Positions 7,829 to 15,012 of a stretch of 64,000 nt of DNA are shown piece after piece. Under the pieces are notes generated by a model. The model did not search any database and was not told the origin of the DNA. It saw only the letters and a program-made list of their open reading frames with translations. The stretch's first letter is position 1. Each line of letters starts with the position of its first letter. Made by a program: the position numbers and the translations under genes. Source of the DNA: Geminicoccaceae bacterium (GTDB lineage Bacteria; Pseudomonadota; Alphaproteobacteria; Geminicoccales; Geminicoccaceae); NCBI GenBank assembly GCA_020638465.1, contig JACKIM010000001.1:1579501-1643500 (forward strand), written 5' to 3'.

Positions 7829-8398
7829 TCAGTGGGCCGCTTCTTGTCCCGGCAACGTTCCAGCGCTCCATCGCGCAGCGGCAAAGCCCTTGCCCGCATG
7901 CAACGAGGCTCCGGCCATGGCCAGTGCAAGGGCGGTCACAAGGTCGCCATGATGACCGCGTCCGCGAACATCGATCCTCCCGCCATTGCTGGTGAAGTCC
8001 ATCATTTCCCCGGCCAGCGCGCCCGCTCCCGGCAACTCGCCCGGCACGGCAATGCGGCGTCCGGACAGCGCCGCCATGAGGGGGCGGAACAGGAGCACCT
8101 TGGGAATGGCAAGGGCATTGCCTGATATCTGCCTCGCCGTTCTCCCGCCCGTTATCGTGACACCCAGCGCCGGCAATCCTGCCAGCACGGCCATTTCGTG
8201 CACCGCCCGCCCGACTCCCGTCGCGTCGATGGACAGCGAGGCGGGCGCAAGCGAGGCGGCGCGTGCCACCATGGCCGCGTAGGATGTGCCGAGCGGCAGG
8301 CGTTCGAGATGACGGGCATGCCAACGCTCCCCGTCGGGCACGACGCCCGCCAGTGCGGCCGGGTCGCGGGCCTGCCCGACATCCAGCCCGAAAAACAT
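7829..8398 (-). CDS. Terminase large-subunit nuclease-domain-like protein (RNase H fold)
   Basis: 189 residues from ATG 8398, two bases after the previous stop. The beginning MFFGLDVGQARDPAALAGV, the middle LSIDATGVGRAVHEMA and the end HGDLVTALALAMAG supply the three acidic positions (Asp in GLD, Asp in IDA, Asp in GDL) of the RNase H-like nuclease that cuts phage DNA at the end of packaging. The ATPase domain that normally precedes it is not in this protein. It follows the 219-residue gene and a terminase fragment in the same direction, so a split or decayed terminase is likely. Confidence 0.6.
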   Translation of the reverse strand: MFFGLDVGQARDPAALAGVVPDGERWHARHLERLPLGTSYAAMVARAASLAPASLSIDATGVGRAVHEMAVLAGLPALGVTITGGRTARQISGNALAIPKVLLFRPLMAALSGRRIAVPGELPGAGALAGEMMDFTSNGGRIDVRGRGHHGDLVTALALAMAGASLHAGKGFAAARWSAGTLPGQEAAH

Positions 8399-8400
8399 GC

Positions 8401-9060
8401 TCACGGCCGGTCCCAGAGCTTCGCCCCCCACACGCTGGATGGGCCGGGCTGGGGGACGGTGAACACAGAAAACCCGTGCGGGCCTTGCGGACGGACGGAA
8501 AGCCCCTCATGCAGGGCCACGCCTGTCGCAATCACAAGGTTTTCACCGGCGTGGCCCGATACGGCGTCGAAGTCATCGTCATCGATACGTGGCGGTTTCT
8601 CGCGAATGGCTGCCAGCTGGGAGGTGAACCTTTCCGCCAGCGACAGGGCGCGGGCCACCTCGAATGTCTGCTGTTCGAGGGAAAGGCGAAGATCCTCGAT
8701 GATCTGGCCTCGCCATATCGGCGCAGGATGCCGCCCCCTTGCATCCTGCGGTTTCGATCCGGTGACGTGGACAAAGGCCGTCCGCAGGCCCGCCCGGCTC
8801 CACAGCCCCCTTCCGGCGTCGCCAAGAGCCGATGCCTCGACCACGATCCGGACGGGCGTGGGGGCACCCTCGTCACGGCGAAGGCTCCGGGCAACCTCGC
8901 CGCTGTATTCCGCAATCGCCTGCAAGCCTGCATCGGCGGGGAACTCCTCAAGCGCACGCAGGGCAGCGGCGTTGCGCACCCCGCGCCCGGGTCGGATGTG
9001 CAACACCGCCAGTGCCGCGCGGGAAGGGTGGCAGGGAGGAACCACACCGATCACGTACAT
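8401..9060 (-). CDS. Phage protein with degenerate RNase H-like pattern
   Basis: 219 residues. It starts MYVIGVVPPCHPS, contains VRIVVEASALGDAGRGL and ends its fold with GHAGENLVIATGVAL. Spacing of these strands parallels the terminase nuclease gene that follows, but the acidic residues are replaced or shifted (Gly for the first Asp, Glu for the second). I therefore suspect an inactive or diverged relative; this is inference from pattern only. The start overlaps the upstream terminase fragment by 10 bases and its stop is two bases before the next ATG, so all three are coupled. Confidence 0.45.
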   Translation of the reverse strand: MYVIGVVPPCHPSRAALAVLHIRPGRGVRNAAALRALEEFPADAGLQAIAEYSGEVARSLRRDEGAPTPVRIVVEASALGDAGRGLWSRAGLRTAFVHVTGSKPQDARGRHPAPIWRGQIIEDLRLSLEQQTFEVARALSLAERFTSQLAAIREKPPRIDDDDFDAVSGHAGENLVIATGVALHEGLSVRPQGPHGFSVFTVPQPGPSSVWGAKLWDRP

Positions 9061-9390
9061 GATTGCCCGAACTCCGGAAGCCTGAGGGGAGCCACGTCGC
9101 CAAGGCCCCCGAGCCCGTGCCCGACCGGCACGGCGGAACCCGAGAGCATTGCCGCGATGTCATCGCCGGAAAACAGCGACCCGGCGGCATCGAGAAACCG
9201 GCAGCCATATTCCTGGGCGAACCAGTCCGCCCCGAGCGCCCGTCTTTCCGCCGCGAGGAACCCCGCCGAAATGCGTGGAACATCGCCGGCCGGGATCTCG
9301 AAACGCTGCCATGTCTCGCCGCCGTTCGTCCATTCGTCGAAGAAGTGGCCGCGCTTGCCGAACGGCGAGGACATGGTATCCATCACGAGC
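9051..9390 (-). pseudogene. Terminase large subunit, internal fragment
   Basis: About 105 residues match the end of a phage terminase ATPase region: SSPFGKRGHFFDEW, then RFEIPAGDVPRISAGFLAAERR and ADWFAQEYGCRFLDAAGSLFSGDDI. The Walker A and B motifs that should lie upstream are absent; the sequence before the SPFG motif changes at about 9380 into a transposase fragment on the other strand. The frame stays open for 60 more residues through that foreign DNA, but those residues are not terminase. Packaging function is lost. Confidence 0.7.
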
Positions 9391-9608
9391 CTGTCAACAG
9401 CCGCCACGGCGAGCATGTCCGCGACAAAAGCTGGCACATCCAGAACGCCAACGCCCGCCACAGCCGCCTCAAGAGCTGGATCGCCGCCTTCAACGGCGTC
9501 GCCACGAAAAAATACCTGCCGAACTATCTGGCATGGCACCACGTGCTCGACAAAAAGCCCGATGTTCCGGACCATCGTGAATGGCTGCGGTTGGCCATCA
9601 ACAGCTAA
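9378..9608 (+). pseudogene. Transposase C-terminal fragment (IS1595-like)
   Basis: About 75 residues, ending at the TAA at 9606-9608. The segment SWHIQNANARHSRLKSWI followed by FNGVATKKYLPNYLAWHHVL resembles the C-terminus of IS1595-type DDE transposases (short form with H-x-Q-N-x-N and NGVATKYLPNYLAW). The rest of the transposase is gone; upstream DNA is terminase on the opposite strand. I am fairly sure it is a transposase tail, less sure of the family name. Confidence 0.5.
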
Positions 9609-9624
9609 ACTAAAATAGGAGATC

Positions 9625-9641
9625 CCCCGGCTATGCCGGGG
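9625..9641. repeat. Left-end hairpin of the IS200-type element
   Basis: CCCCGGC-TAT-GCCGGGG, a seven-base-pair stem with a three-base loop, about 85 bases before the transposase ATG. In IS200/IS605 elements such imperfect palindromes near the ends are bound by TnpA. Matches the right-end hairpin in sequence and size. Confidence 0.75.
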
Positions 9642-9724
9642 CGGCAGCCCGAGTTTGACGTTTCCGGCAGTCCATCGCCGGGTTTCTTTCGTTTGCCACC
9701 ACGCATACGGAAGGAACGTCAGCG

Positions 9725-10156
9725 ATGGACACGTATCAGAGCCTAAGTCACAGCGTTTGGGACTGCAAATATCATGTCGTCTTTATCCCGAAATGCCGAC
9801 GCAAGACGCTGTATACAGGCCTGCGCCCACATCTCGGCGCGGTTTTTCGACAGCTAGCCAAACAAAAGGAGAGCAAGGTCATAGAAGGTCATCTGCTACC
9901 GGATCACGTCCACATGATGCTCGCCATTCCCCCCAAATATGCTGTCTCCAATGTCGTCGGCTTCATCAAAGGGAAGAGCGCCATTCACTTAGCCCGTGTT
10001 TATGGCGAACGCCGACGCAATTTCGTTGGCCAACATTTCTGGGCAAGAGGATATTTTGTCAGCACGGTCGGGCGAGACGAAACGGTCATCCGCGACTACA
10101 TTCGCAATCAGGAGAAGGAAGATCGCCGGCTCGATCAACTCGCGCTGTTACCCTGA
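9725..10156 (+). CDS. tnpA: IS200/IS605-family Y1 (HUH) transposase
   Basis: 143 residues, full length for TnpA of the IS200 group. It carries CKYHVVFIPKCRRK at the start, the HUH metal-binding motif as DHVHMML (about 60-66), and the catalytic tyrosine in the C-terminal helix (TVIRDYIRNQE, about 126-132). It cuts and joins single-stranded DNA at the element ends during lagging-strand synthesis. No accessory tnpB (IscB-type) gene follows. Intact, so the element may be active. Confidence 0.93.
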   Translation: MDTYQSLSHSVWDCKYHVVFIPKCRRKTLYTGLRPHLGAVFRQLAKQKESKVIEGHLLPDHVHMMLAIPPKYAVSNVVGFIKGKSAIHLARVYGERRRNFVGQHFWARGYFVSTVGRDETVIRDYIRNQEKEDRRLDQLALLP

Positions 10157-10235
10157 ACATGCCGCCTTCAGGCGGCGAACAGATTGCGGCCGCGCAGCGC
10201 CGCAAACCGCCGCTTTGAGCGGCTCTCAACCAAAG

Positions 10236-10254
10236 CCCCCGGCTCTGCCGGGGG
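10236..10254. repeat. Right-end hairpin of the IS200-type element
   Basis: CCCCCGGC-TCT-GCCGGGGG, an eight-base-pair stem with three-base loop, 80 bases after the tnpA stop. It is nearly the same as the left hairpin, with one additional pair. It lies about 14 bases from the stop codon of the truncated gene to the right. Confidence 0.75.
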
Positions 10255-10268
10255 ATATTTACTGCGAA

Positions 10269-10484
10269 CTAAGACAAAAATCCCAGGGTTTGGGCGATGG
10301 CAGGGTTGGCCTCTTCGGGATCGAGGCAGATCGCGAATGCATCGTTATCGGCCTGGGTCTGGCGCTCGGGCACGAGCCCGCGTTCCTTGACCACGGTTGG
10401 AGAGAGTACGAGGCCGGTGGGGCGGACATGGTCGAGCCATTCGAGATCGGAATCGCGGCGCGGTTCGTTGGTCATGGCTTTCAT
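10269..10484 (-). pseudogene. N-terminal stub of the gene downstream of the DrmD-like helicase
   Basis: 71 residues, starting at an ATGA overlap with the helicase stop (ATG 10482-10484). The opening SDLEWLDHVRPTGLVLSPTVVKERGL resembles the first residues of large methylase-type proteins that follow DrmD-like helicases. After roughly 55 residues the match fades, and a stop occurs six bases from the IS200-type element, so nearly the whole gene has been lost. If the helicase is DrmD, this would be the start of drmMI (adenine methylase); that name is inference. Confidence 0.5.
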
Positions 10485-13400
10485 GCTGTTGCAGGCCAGA
10501 GATAGACGACGCCAACGGGCTCCCGGCGTTCCGCCTTGATCTGGTAGCCATCGCGGATGCGTTGGGGCTCGGTTTCGAGTTCTTTTGAAATGCGTTCCAA
10601 TCGGGTCATCCATGCCCTGCGGTCGGCGCGCAATTGAGCCTGCTGGCGAGCGTCAACGTCGAACAGCTCACGCTGGCGATCGTCGAAGCCACTTTCGGCT
10701 TTGAGAATACGCTGACGCTGCTGGTCAAGCAGGGTGGCCAGCGATTTCGCCTCTTCCTCACCCCGGTGTTCGAGCATGACCCTGGCTTTCTCGATGGCGG
10801 CGTCGGCTTTGGCATGGAGGCTTGGCAGCAAGTCCTCGACATCCTGATGGAGGAAGGTCAGGGCGCGATCGATGGCGCTTTGCGACGGCTTGCGGGCATG
10901 GGTGAGCGCATCGGAGAGCTGATCGAGGGTCGTCTCCTGTCCGTGCGAGCCCAGTGCCGTGAGTGCGCGCTTGCCGCGCTCGGCCTCGCGCCAGATTGCG
11001 GTGACCGGCAGGATTTCCTCGTGCAGCCTTGCGGCGCCCGGGCCGTAGAGGGCGACACGGCCGAGCAGGATGATGCGTGGCTGGCTACCGGTACCGACGA
11101 TCACCGTGGCGCGATTCAGCCCGCTTTGAAACCCTTGGCTGAGAAAGCGGCCCAAGAGACGGCGCACCAGGCGGTGTTCGAGGTGAACCTGGACGACGTG
11201 ATCGGCATTCCGGTCATCGGGCAGCACGGGGGGCTCGAACGCGATGCGGCGCAAAGGTGCGCGGCTGCGCCAGAGGTTGACGGGTTCGCCACGGCGCCGG
11301 CGGCGTTCCCTGAGATCGTCGAATGCTTCCTGCCAGCCGCTGTCGTGAAAGGCACGGTGCTCGGGGTCGAGAGCGAAGCTTTGAACGTCACCAACAGGCT
11401 CGCCTTCAGCCTCGCCCAGGTCGAAAGCAGCACGCTTGAGAGCGACTGCAGTGACTCCCATGAGCTGATCCCGGTCAATTCCAACCTTCTTCTTGCTCTC
11501 GCCGAGCGTCCTGCGCAGTCGGTCGATCTCATTCTTGACACGGTCGAGGCGCCTGTCCTCGGTATCATCCATCTCGGTGCGAACCAGAGTCAGCCGCTCA
11601 TCATCCTGCTCACCGCCGATCTCGCGGGCAAGCCGGGCGGCATCGGCGCGACGAATGCCCCCTGTAGCGAGCCGGTCGTGGACGCGCTCGGCTATGACCT
11701 GGCCGAAGGAACCGAGTTGGTGTTCGATGAGCTCGGTCTTTTTGACCAGTGCCTCCAGAACGGCGTCCTCGGGGCGCTGCTCGTACCGGAAATAGCGGCA
11801 GAAAACCTGTTTGGCCGGCTGTAGCTTGCGGTCGATGCGGCCGTTGCGCTGTTCGAGGCGCGCGGGATTCCAGGGCAGATCGATATGGACGAGGTCGGCG
11901 CAGCGGGTCTGCAGATTGATGCCCTCGCGCGCGGCATCGGTGCAGATCAGGATGCGAAGGGGCGCTTCTGCAGGGTCGGCATTGAATTGCTGTTTGATCT
12001 CCTCGCGACGTTCGATCGAGGTCGCGCCGGAAAAGACACCGATGCGCTCGCCCAGGTTGTCGGTCCCGGCGAGACCAGCGATGAGGCAGCGCTCAAGCCA
12101 TCGCCGCGTGTCCTCAAACTCGGTAAAGAGAATCAGACGGCGGTCGTTCCATCGTTCGCCGTTGAGACAGTGATCGCGTACCCAACCAAGCAGCCAGCGG
12201 ATGCGCGCATCGTGGCCGGTCGCGGCCATCCTGGCGACGTCCAGCATCGCGTCGACGGCAGCCAGCTCGCGGGCCAACGCTTGCTGCTCGATTTCTTGCA
12301 TGCCAAACCGGGTCGCCTGTTCGACAGCCTCATCGTCGTCATGCTCGATCAGTCGTTCCAGTCGTTCTTCCTCGTCCGCGTCCACTACCTCCTCGAGTTC
12401 CTGACGATGCTTGGCAAAAGCACGGGCTGCCTCCTCGATGATGCCACGGCGGTCCTCAACGGCACCGGCGAGCGTCGTGCGGTGCTTGGCGAGCGTTTTG
12501 GCAAAAGCGGCAACCGAAGAGAGCAGGCGCTGCTGCAGGCCAGAGAAGATCAGGCGAGACTGTCCAGCTTGGCGCTCGCCGAGCAACACGATGCGCTCTT
12601 CGCGCAGGTCCTGGTAACTGGCCAGCATCTGAGCAAGCTTTAGCTCGGGTGCATCGCCCGGCAGCCCGCGTAGCACGATGGGTTCCACCACGCGCTCGGG
12701 GAAACTCTTGCCGAGCCGACGCAAATCCGATTTGAGCCGCCGGACCATTATTGGCTCCAGATCGCCGGGTCCGACCTTGACGCCGCGGGTAAAGCGCTGG
12801 GGGTCGAGCATCTCCAATAGGGCCGAGAAGCTGTTGGAATGACCGTTGTGCGGTGTGGCAGTCAAGAACAGGCGATGTTCGAAGCGGTGAACCAGTTCTC
12901 GCATGGCGCGGGTAAACTGACTGTCGACCGCATAGCGCGAGGCACTCGCAGGGGCGGCGTGGTGGGCCTCGTCGAGGATAAGCAGCGAACGCGGCCGGAA
13001 CTCGCCTAAAAGATCCCGTAAGCCCGAGGTGTAGGTCTCGTCGGTGAGCAAACGGTGCGAGACGAGAAAGCGTGAACCCGTCGCCCAGGGATTGACCCCG
13101 AAACCGCGACTGCGGCGAAGTTCGGCCAGGCGGTCGCGATCGACCATGGTGAAGCTGAGGCCGAACTTGCTCTCAAGCTCGTCCTGCCACTGCAGCGTCA
13201 TTGAGGGCGGTGCAGCGACGACGACAAAGTCGATCCGGCGGCGCAGAAGCAGTTCGCGCAACACGAGCCCGGCCTCGACGGTCTTGCCCAGACCGACATC
13301 GTCGGCGATCAGGAGATTGACCCGCGGCAGCCTCAGTCCCTTGGACAGCGGAGCGAGTTGATAGTCCTCCAACCGGATACCTGCGCGAAACGGCGCCTGG

Positions 13401-13717
13401 AACAGCGAGCGATCCGCGGCGCTGGCGGTGCGCCATTGCAGCGTCCGCAAAAAGGCGGCAAAAGTCTCCGGATCATCGGTCGCGTTAGCGCTGAACGCGT
13501 CCCAGGTTTCCTCGGAAGCGATTTTCGCGTCGATTTCGGCATCCCAAAGAACTGACAGCGATTCGCTCTGAGCATCGTCATCCACGCACGACACATGGAC
13601 GATCGGGAAGGTTGGATCAGTGTCGTCGGTTGCATCGACGAGCCACCTGCGATTGCGAAGCTCGATGAACTGGCCGGGTTTGGGGGTGCCTCGATAGGCG
13701 CTATCAGCCAGTGACAT
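10481..13717 (-). CDS. SNF2-family helicase, DISARM DrmD-like
   Basis: 1078 residues. Motif I ADDVGLGKTVEAG, motif II ILDEAHHAAP, motif III LTATPHNGHS, then MVRRLKSDL and the second RecA lobe with ILICTDAAREGINLQ and NPARLEQRNGRIDR show a complete SNF2/RapA-type ATPase. An N-terminal SH3-like segment (KPGQFIELRNRRWLV) and long charged coiled coils after the core, ending EPVGVVYLWPATA, fit DrmD of class 1 DISARM phage defence. DrmD works with a methylase and DrmA, DrmB and DrmC; none of those is complete here. ATG at 13717 was chosen over an upstream in-frame codon because homology begins there. SNF2 assignment is firm, DrmD likely. Confidence 0.82.
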   Translation of the reverse strand: MSLADSAYRGTPKPGQFIELRNRRWLVDATDDTDPTFPIVHVSCVDDDAQSESLSVLWDAEIDAKIASEETWDAFSANATDDPETFAAFLRTLQWRTASAADRSLFQAPFRAGIRLEDYQLAPLSKGLRLPRVNLLIADDVGLGKTVEAGLVLRELLLRRRIDFVVVAAPPSMTLQWQDELESKFGLSFTMVDRDRLAELRRSRGFGVNPWATGSRFLVSHRLLTDETYTSGLRDLLGEFRPRSLLILDEAHHAAPASASRYAVDSQFTRAMRELVHRFEHRLFLTATPHNGHSNSFSALLEMLDPQRFTRGVKVGPGDLEPIMVRRLKSDLRRLGKSFPERVVEPIVLRGLPGDAPELKLAQMLASYQDLREERIVLLGERQAGQSRLIFSGLQQRLLSSVAAFAKTLAKHRTTLAGAVEDRRGIIEEAARAFAKHRQELEEVVDADEEERLERLIEHDDDEAVEQATRFGMQEIEQQALARELAAVDAMLDVARMAATGHDARIRWLLGWVRDHCLNGERWNDRRLILFTEFEDTRRWLERCLIAGLAGTDNLGERIGVFSGATSIERREEIKQQFNADPAEAPLRILICTDAAREGINLQTRCADLVHIDLPWNPARLEQRNGRIDRKLQPAKQVFCRYFRYEQRPEDAVLEALVKKTELIEHQLGSFGQVIAERVHDRLATGGIRRADAARLAREIGGEQDDERLTLVRTEMDDTEDRRLDRVKNEIDRLRRTLGESKKKVGIDRDQLMGVTAVALKRAAFDLGEAEGEPVGDVQSFALDPEHRAFHDSGWQEAFDDLRERRRRRGEPVNLWRSRAPLRRIAFEPPVLPDDRNADHVVQVHLEHRLVRRLLGRFLSQGFQSGLNRATVIVGTGSQPRIILLGRVALYGPGAARLHEEILPVTAIWREAERGKRALTALGSHGQETTLDQLSDALTHARKPSQSAIDRALTFLHQDVEDLLPSLHAKADAAIEKARVMLEHRGEEEAKSLATLLDQQRQRILKAESGFDDRQRELFDVDARQQAQLRADRRAWMTRLERISKELETEPQRIRDGYQIKAERREPVGVVYLWPATA

Positions 13718-14037
13718 TGCAATTCCTTGCCTCACCAAGAATGTTGGCAACATGGAGAAAAACCAGAACGTTGAAAAGTGTGGTGTTCAATCACCCTCCA
13801 CGTTTCGGTGCGAATAATGGTGTGTGACATCCGGATTTTCACGGCAAAAGGCCTCACATCCATTTCGCCCATTGATAGGCCTTGTTCTCAATGAACGTGC
13901 AAACTGTCGACCTGGGCAGTTTTCCGCTGCCACACAGAAATCTACTGGGACATTCCTCGCTCATATCGTGACAATGGCAATCGGCAAGATCCTCGCGATA
14001 TGCGGAGGCACCGGAGACTGTCAGCGATTTTGCGCGT
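13718..14037. other. Gap without recognised gene
   Basis: 320 bases between the helicase start and the XRE antitoxin stop. Both neighbouring genes run on the minus strand, so the helicase promoter should be here. I see no convincing -35/-10 pair, repeat or small gene. Confidence 0.4.
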
Positions 14038-14382
14038 CTACCCGGTCAGATCGTCCAGTGAAACGTCCAGAGCCGTTGCCAGACGTCGCAGGGTGGCGAT
14101 GGAGCCCCTTTTGCGTCCGGTCTCGATCTCGGCGACGGTGACGCGGTTTACGCTGGCTTGTTTGGCGAGAACGGCCTGGGTCATGCCGCGCAGGTCACGA
14201 TACACGCGAAGCGGGCTTTCGCCGTCGAGCAGGCGGTTTGCATAGCTCTCGGGGATCAGTTCGTCCTCGCCGGCGGCCAGCGCGTCTTTTGCACGGTCAT
14301 AGGCCCGCAGGTCGGCAAGATCTTCGGCTGCGGCGTGCAGGCGATCATATTCCTCGCGGGTGATCGTTACCATCTCGTTCAT
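14038..14382 (-). CDS. XRE-family antitoxin
   Basis: 114 residues. The C-terminal half is a Cro/CI-type helix-turn-helix (RGMTQAVLAKQASVNRVTVAEIETGRK, then IATLRRLATALDVSLDDL), and the N-terminal half a helix-rich stretch with an EYDRLHAAAEDLADLRAYD segment, as in antitoxins that embrace a RelE-type partner. It follows the toxin by 11 bases in the same operon, the reverse of the common antitoxin-first order but usual for HigBA and similar modules. It should neutralise the toxin and repress the operon through the palindromes at 14649-14703. Confidence 0.87.
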   Translation of the reverse strand: MNEMVTITREEYDRLHAAAEDLADLRAYDRAKDALAAGEDELIPESYANRLLDGESPLRVYRDLRGMTQAVLAKQASVNRVTVAEIETGRKRGSIATLRRLATALDVSLDDLTG

Positions 14383-14393
14383 GCCGTGTCCTT

Positions 14394-14645
14394 TCAGTCG
14401 TAAATGTCGCCGCGGGGACCGATATCCAGCACGGCCAGAACATGGCCCCGATCATCCATGATGACCCGCCAGTCACCAACCCGAAGCCTGACACCTTCAC
14501 GCCCCTTCAGCGGTTTGACATTGCTGGATCGAGAGGCCGGATCGCTTGCATAGGCCTCGATCTTGGAACGGACCAGCTTCGAGGTGTTCGCAGGCATCCT
14601 GCGCAACGCCCGGATCGCCGCCTTGGTGTAGCTGATCTGCTTCAT
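14394..14645 (-). CDS. RelE/ParE-superfamily toxin
   Basis: 83 residues, typical for the family. MKQISYTKAAIRALRRMPA forms the first strand and helix; KPLKGREGVRLRVGDWRVIMD and AVLDIGPRGDIYD are the conserved beta sheet with the basic residues (RLRVGDWR and GPRGDIY) used by ribosome-dependent mRNA interferases of the RelE type. Start ATG at 14645 is preceded closely by the operator palindrome. Paired with the XRE antitoxin downstream. Confidence 0.88.
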   Translation of the reverse strand: MKQISYTKAAIRALRRMPANTSKLVRSKIEAYASDPASRSSNVKPLKGREGVRLRVGDWRVIMDDRGHVLAVLDIGPRGDIYD

Positions 14646-14648
14646 ATG

Positions 14649-14703
14649 GTAGCTTTAAGCTACATCGTCGTTTGCGTCAAGGCAATTGTAGCCTGTTGCT
14701 ACA
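14649..14703 (-). promoter_or_regulatory. Promoter and twin operators of the RelE/XRE module
   Basis: On the minus strand TTGACG (14675-14680) and TAAAGC (14652-14657) lie 17 bases apart. The palindrome GTAGCTTTAAGCTAC (14649-14663) covers the -10 region, and a second one, TGTAGC-N5-GCTACA (14687-14703), lies just upstream of the -35. Both share the half-site GTAGC, so the antitoxin probably binds both and silences the operon. Confidence 0.65.
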
Positions 14704-14754
14704 TTTGAGTGACGTTGCGACAAGCGCTGCTTCGATTTGGGGTTTGTCCGGGCC

Positions 14755-14995
14755 GGTTCGCAAGTGGTTCGATCATTCTCCTTGTTTTTCAATGCGGTGA
14801 ACCACTGCACCAGTTGAACCACCAGTTTTTTTGTTCTGGCGAAAATTCGGAGATTCCAGGGTCGCGCGTTCCGATTTTTGCAAACAGCAGAAAAACTGCA
14901 GAATGAGTGGTGCAGTGGTTCACAATATTGGAATCATTGACGTTTTTGCGAACCACTTGTGAACCATGCCCTGCACATTCCGGTTCACAAGTGCG
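14755..14995. repeat. Iteron-like GGTTC/GAACC repeat cluster
   Basis: About eight GGTTC/GAACC half-units lie in 240 bases. GGTTCGCAAGTGGTTCG near 14755 is matched, inverted, by GCGAACCACTTGTGAACC near 14949, and a shorter CGGTTCACAAGTGCGG follows near 14980. GTGAACCACTGCACC near 14798 and GGTGCAGTGGTTCAC near 14909 form a perfect 15-base inverted pair about 100 bases apart. The block lies directly beyond the 3' end of the VapE-type primase-helicase gene, where phage or island replication origins often sit. Confidence 0.55.
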
Positions 14996-15012
14996 GTCGA
15001 TGGTGCGGGTCG

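Larger units (their letters stand above)
9612..10262 (+). mobile_element. IS200-type element
   Basis: One Y1 transposase gene flanked by subterminal GC hairpins at 9625-9641 and 10236-10254, the organisation of IS200/IS605 elements that lack tnpB. These elements move as single strands without target duplication, and no inverted terminal repeats are seen. Exact ends are approximate. It lies between a transposase fragment on its left and the cut end of a defence gene on its right. Confidence 0.8.

Noticed and set aside
7829..8398. Reading the TGA at 7829-7831 as selenocysteine or readthrough to join terminase nuclease and PBECR
   Set aside because: No SECIS-like hairpin is evident and the two domains are not normally fused in this order; a deletion joint is simpler. 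Kept as a remark in the findings.
10634..11824. 396-codon plus-strand frame opposite the SNF2 helicase
   Set aside because: The minus strand has all helicase motifs in order; the plus frame shows none of any family.
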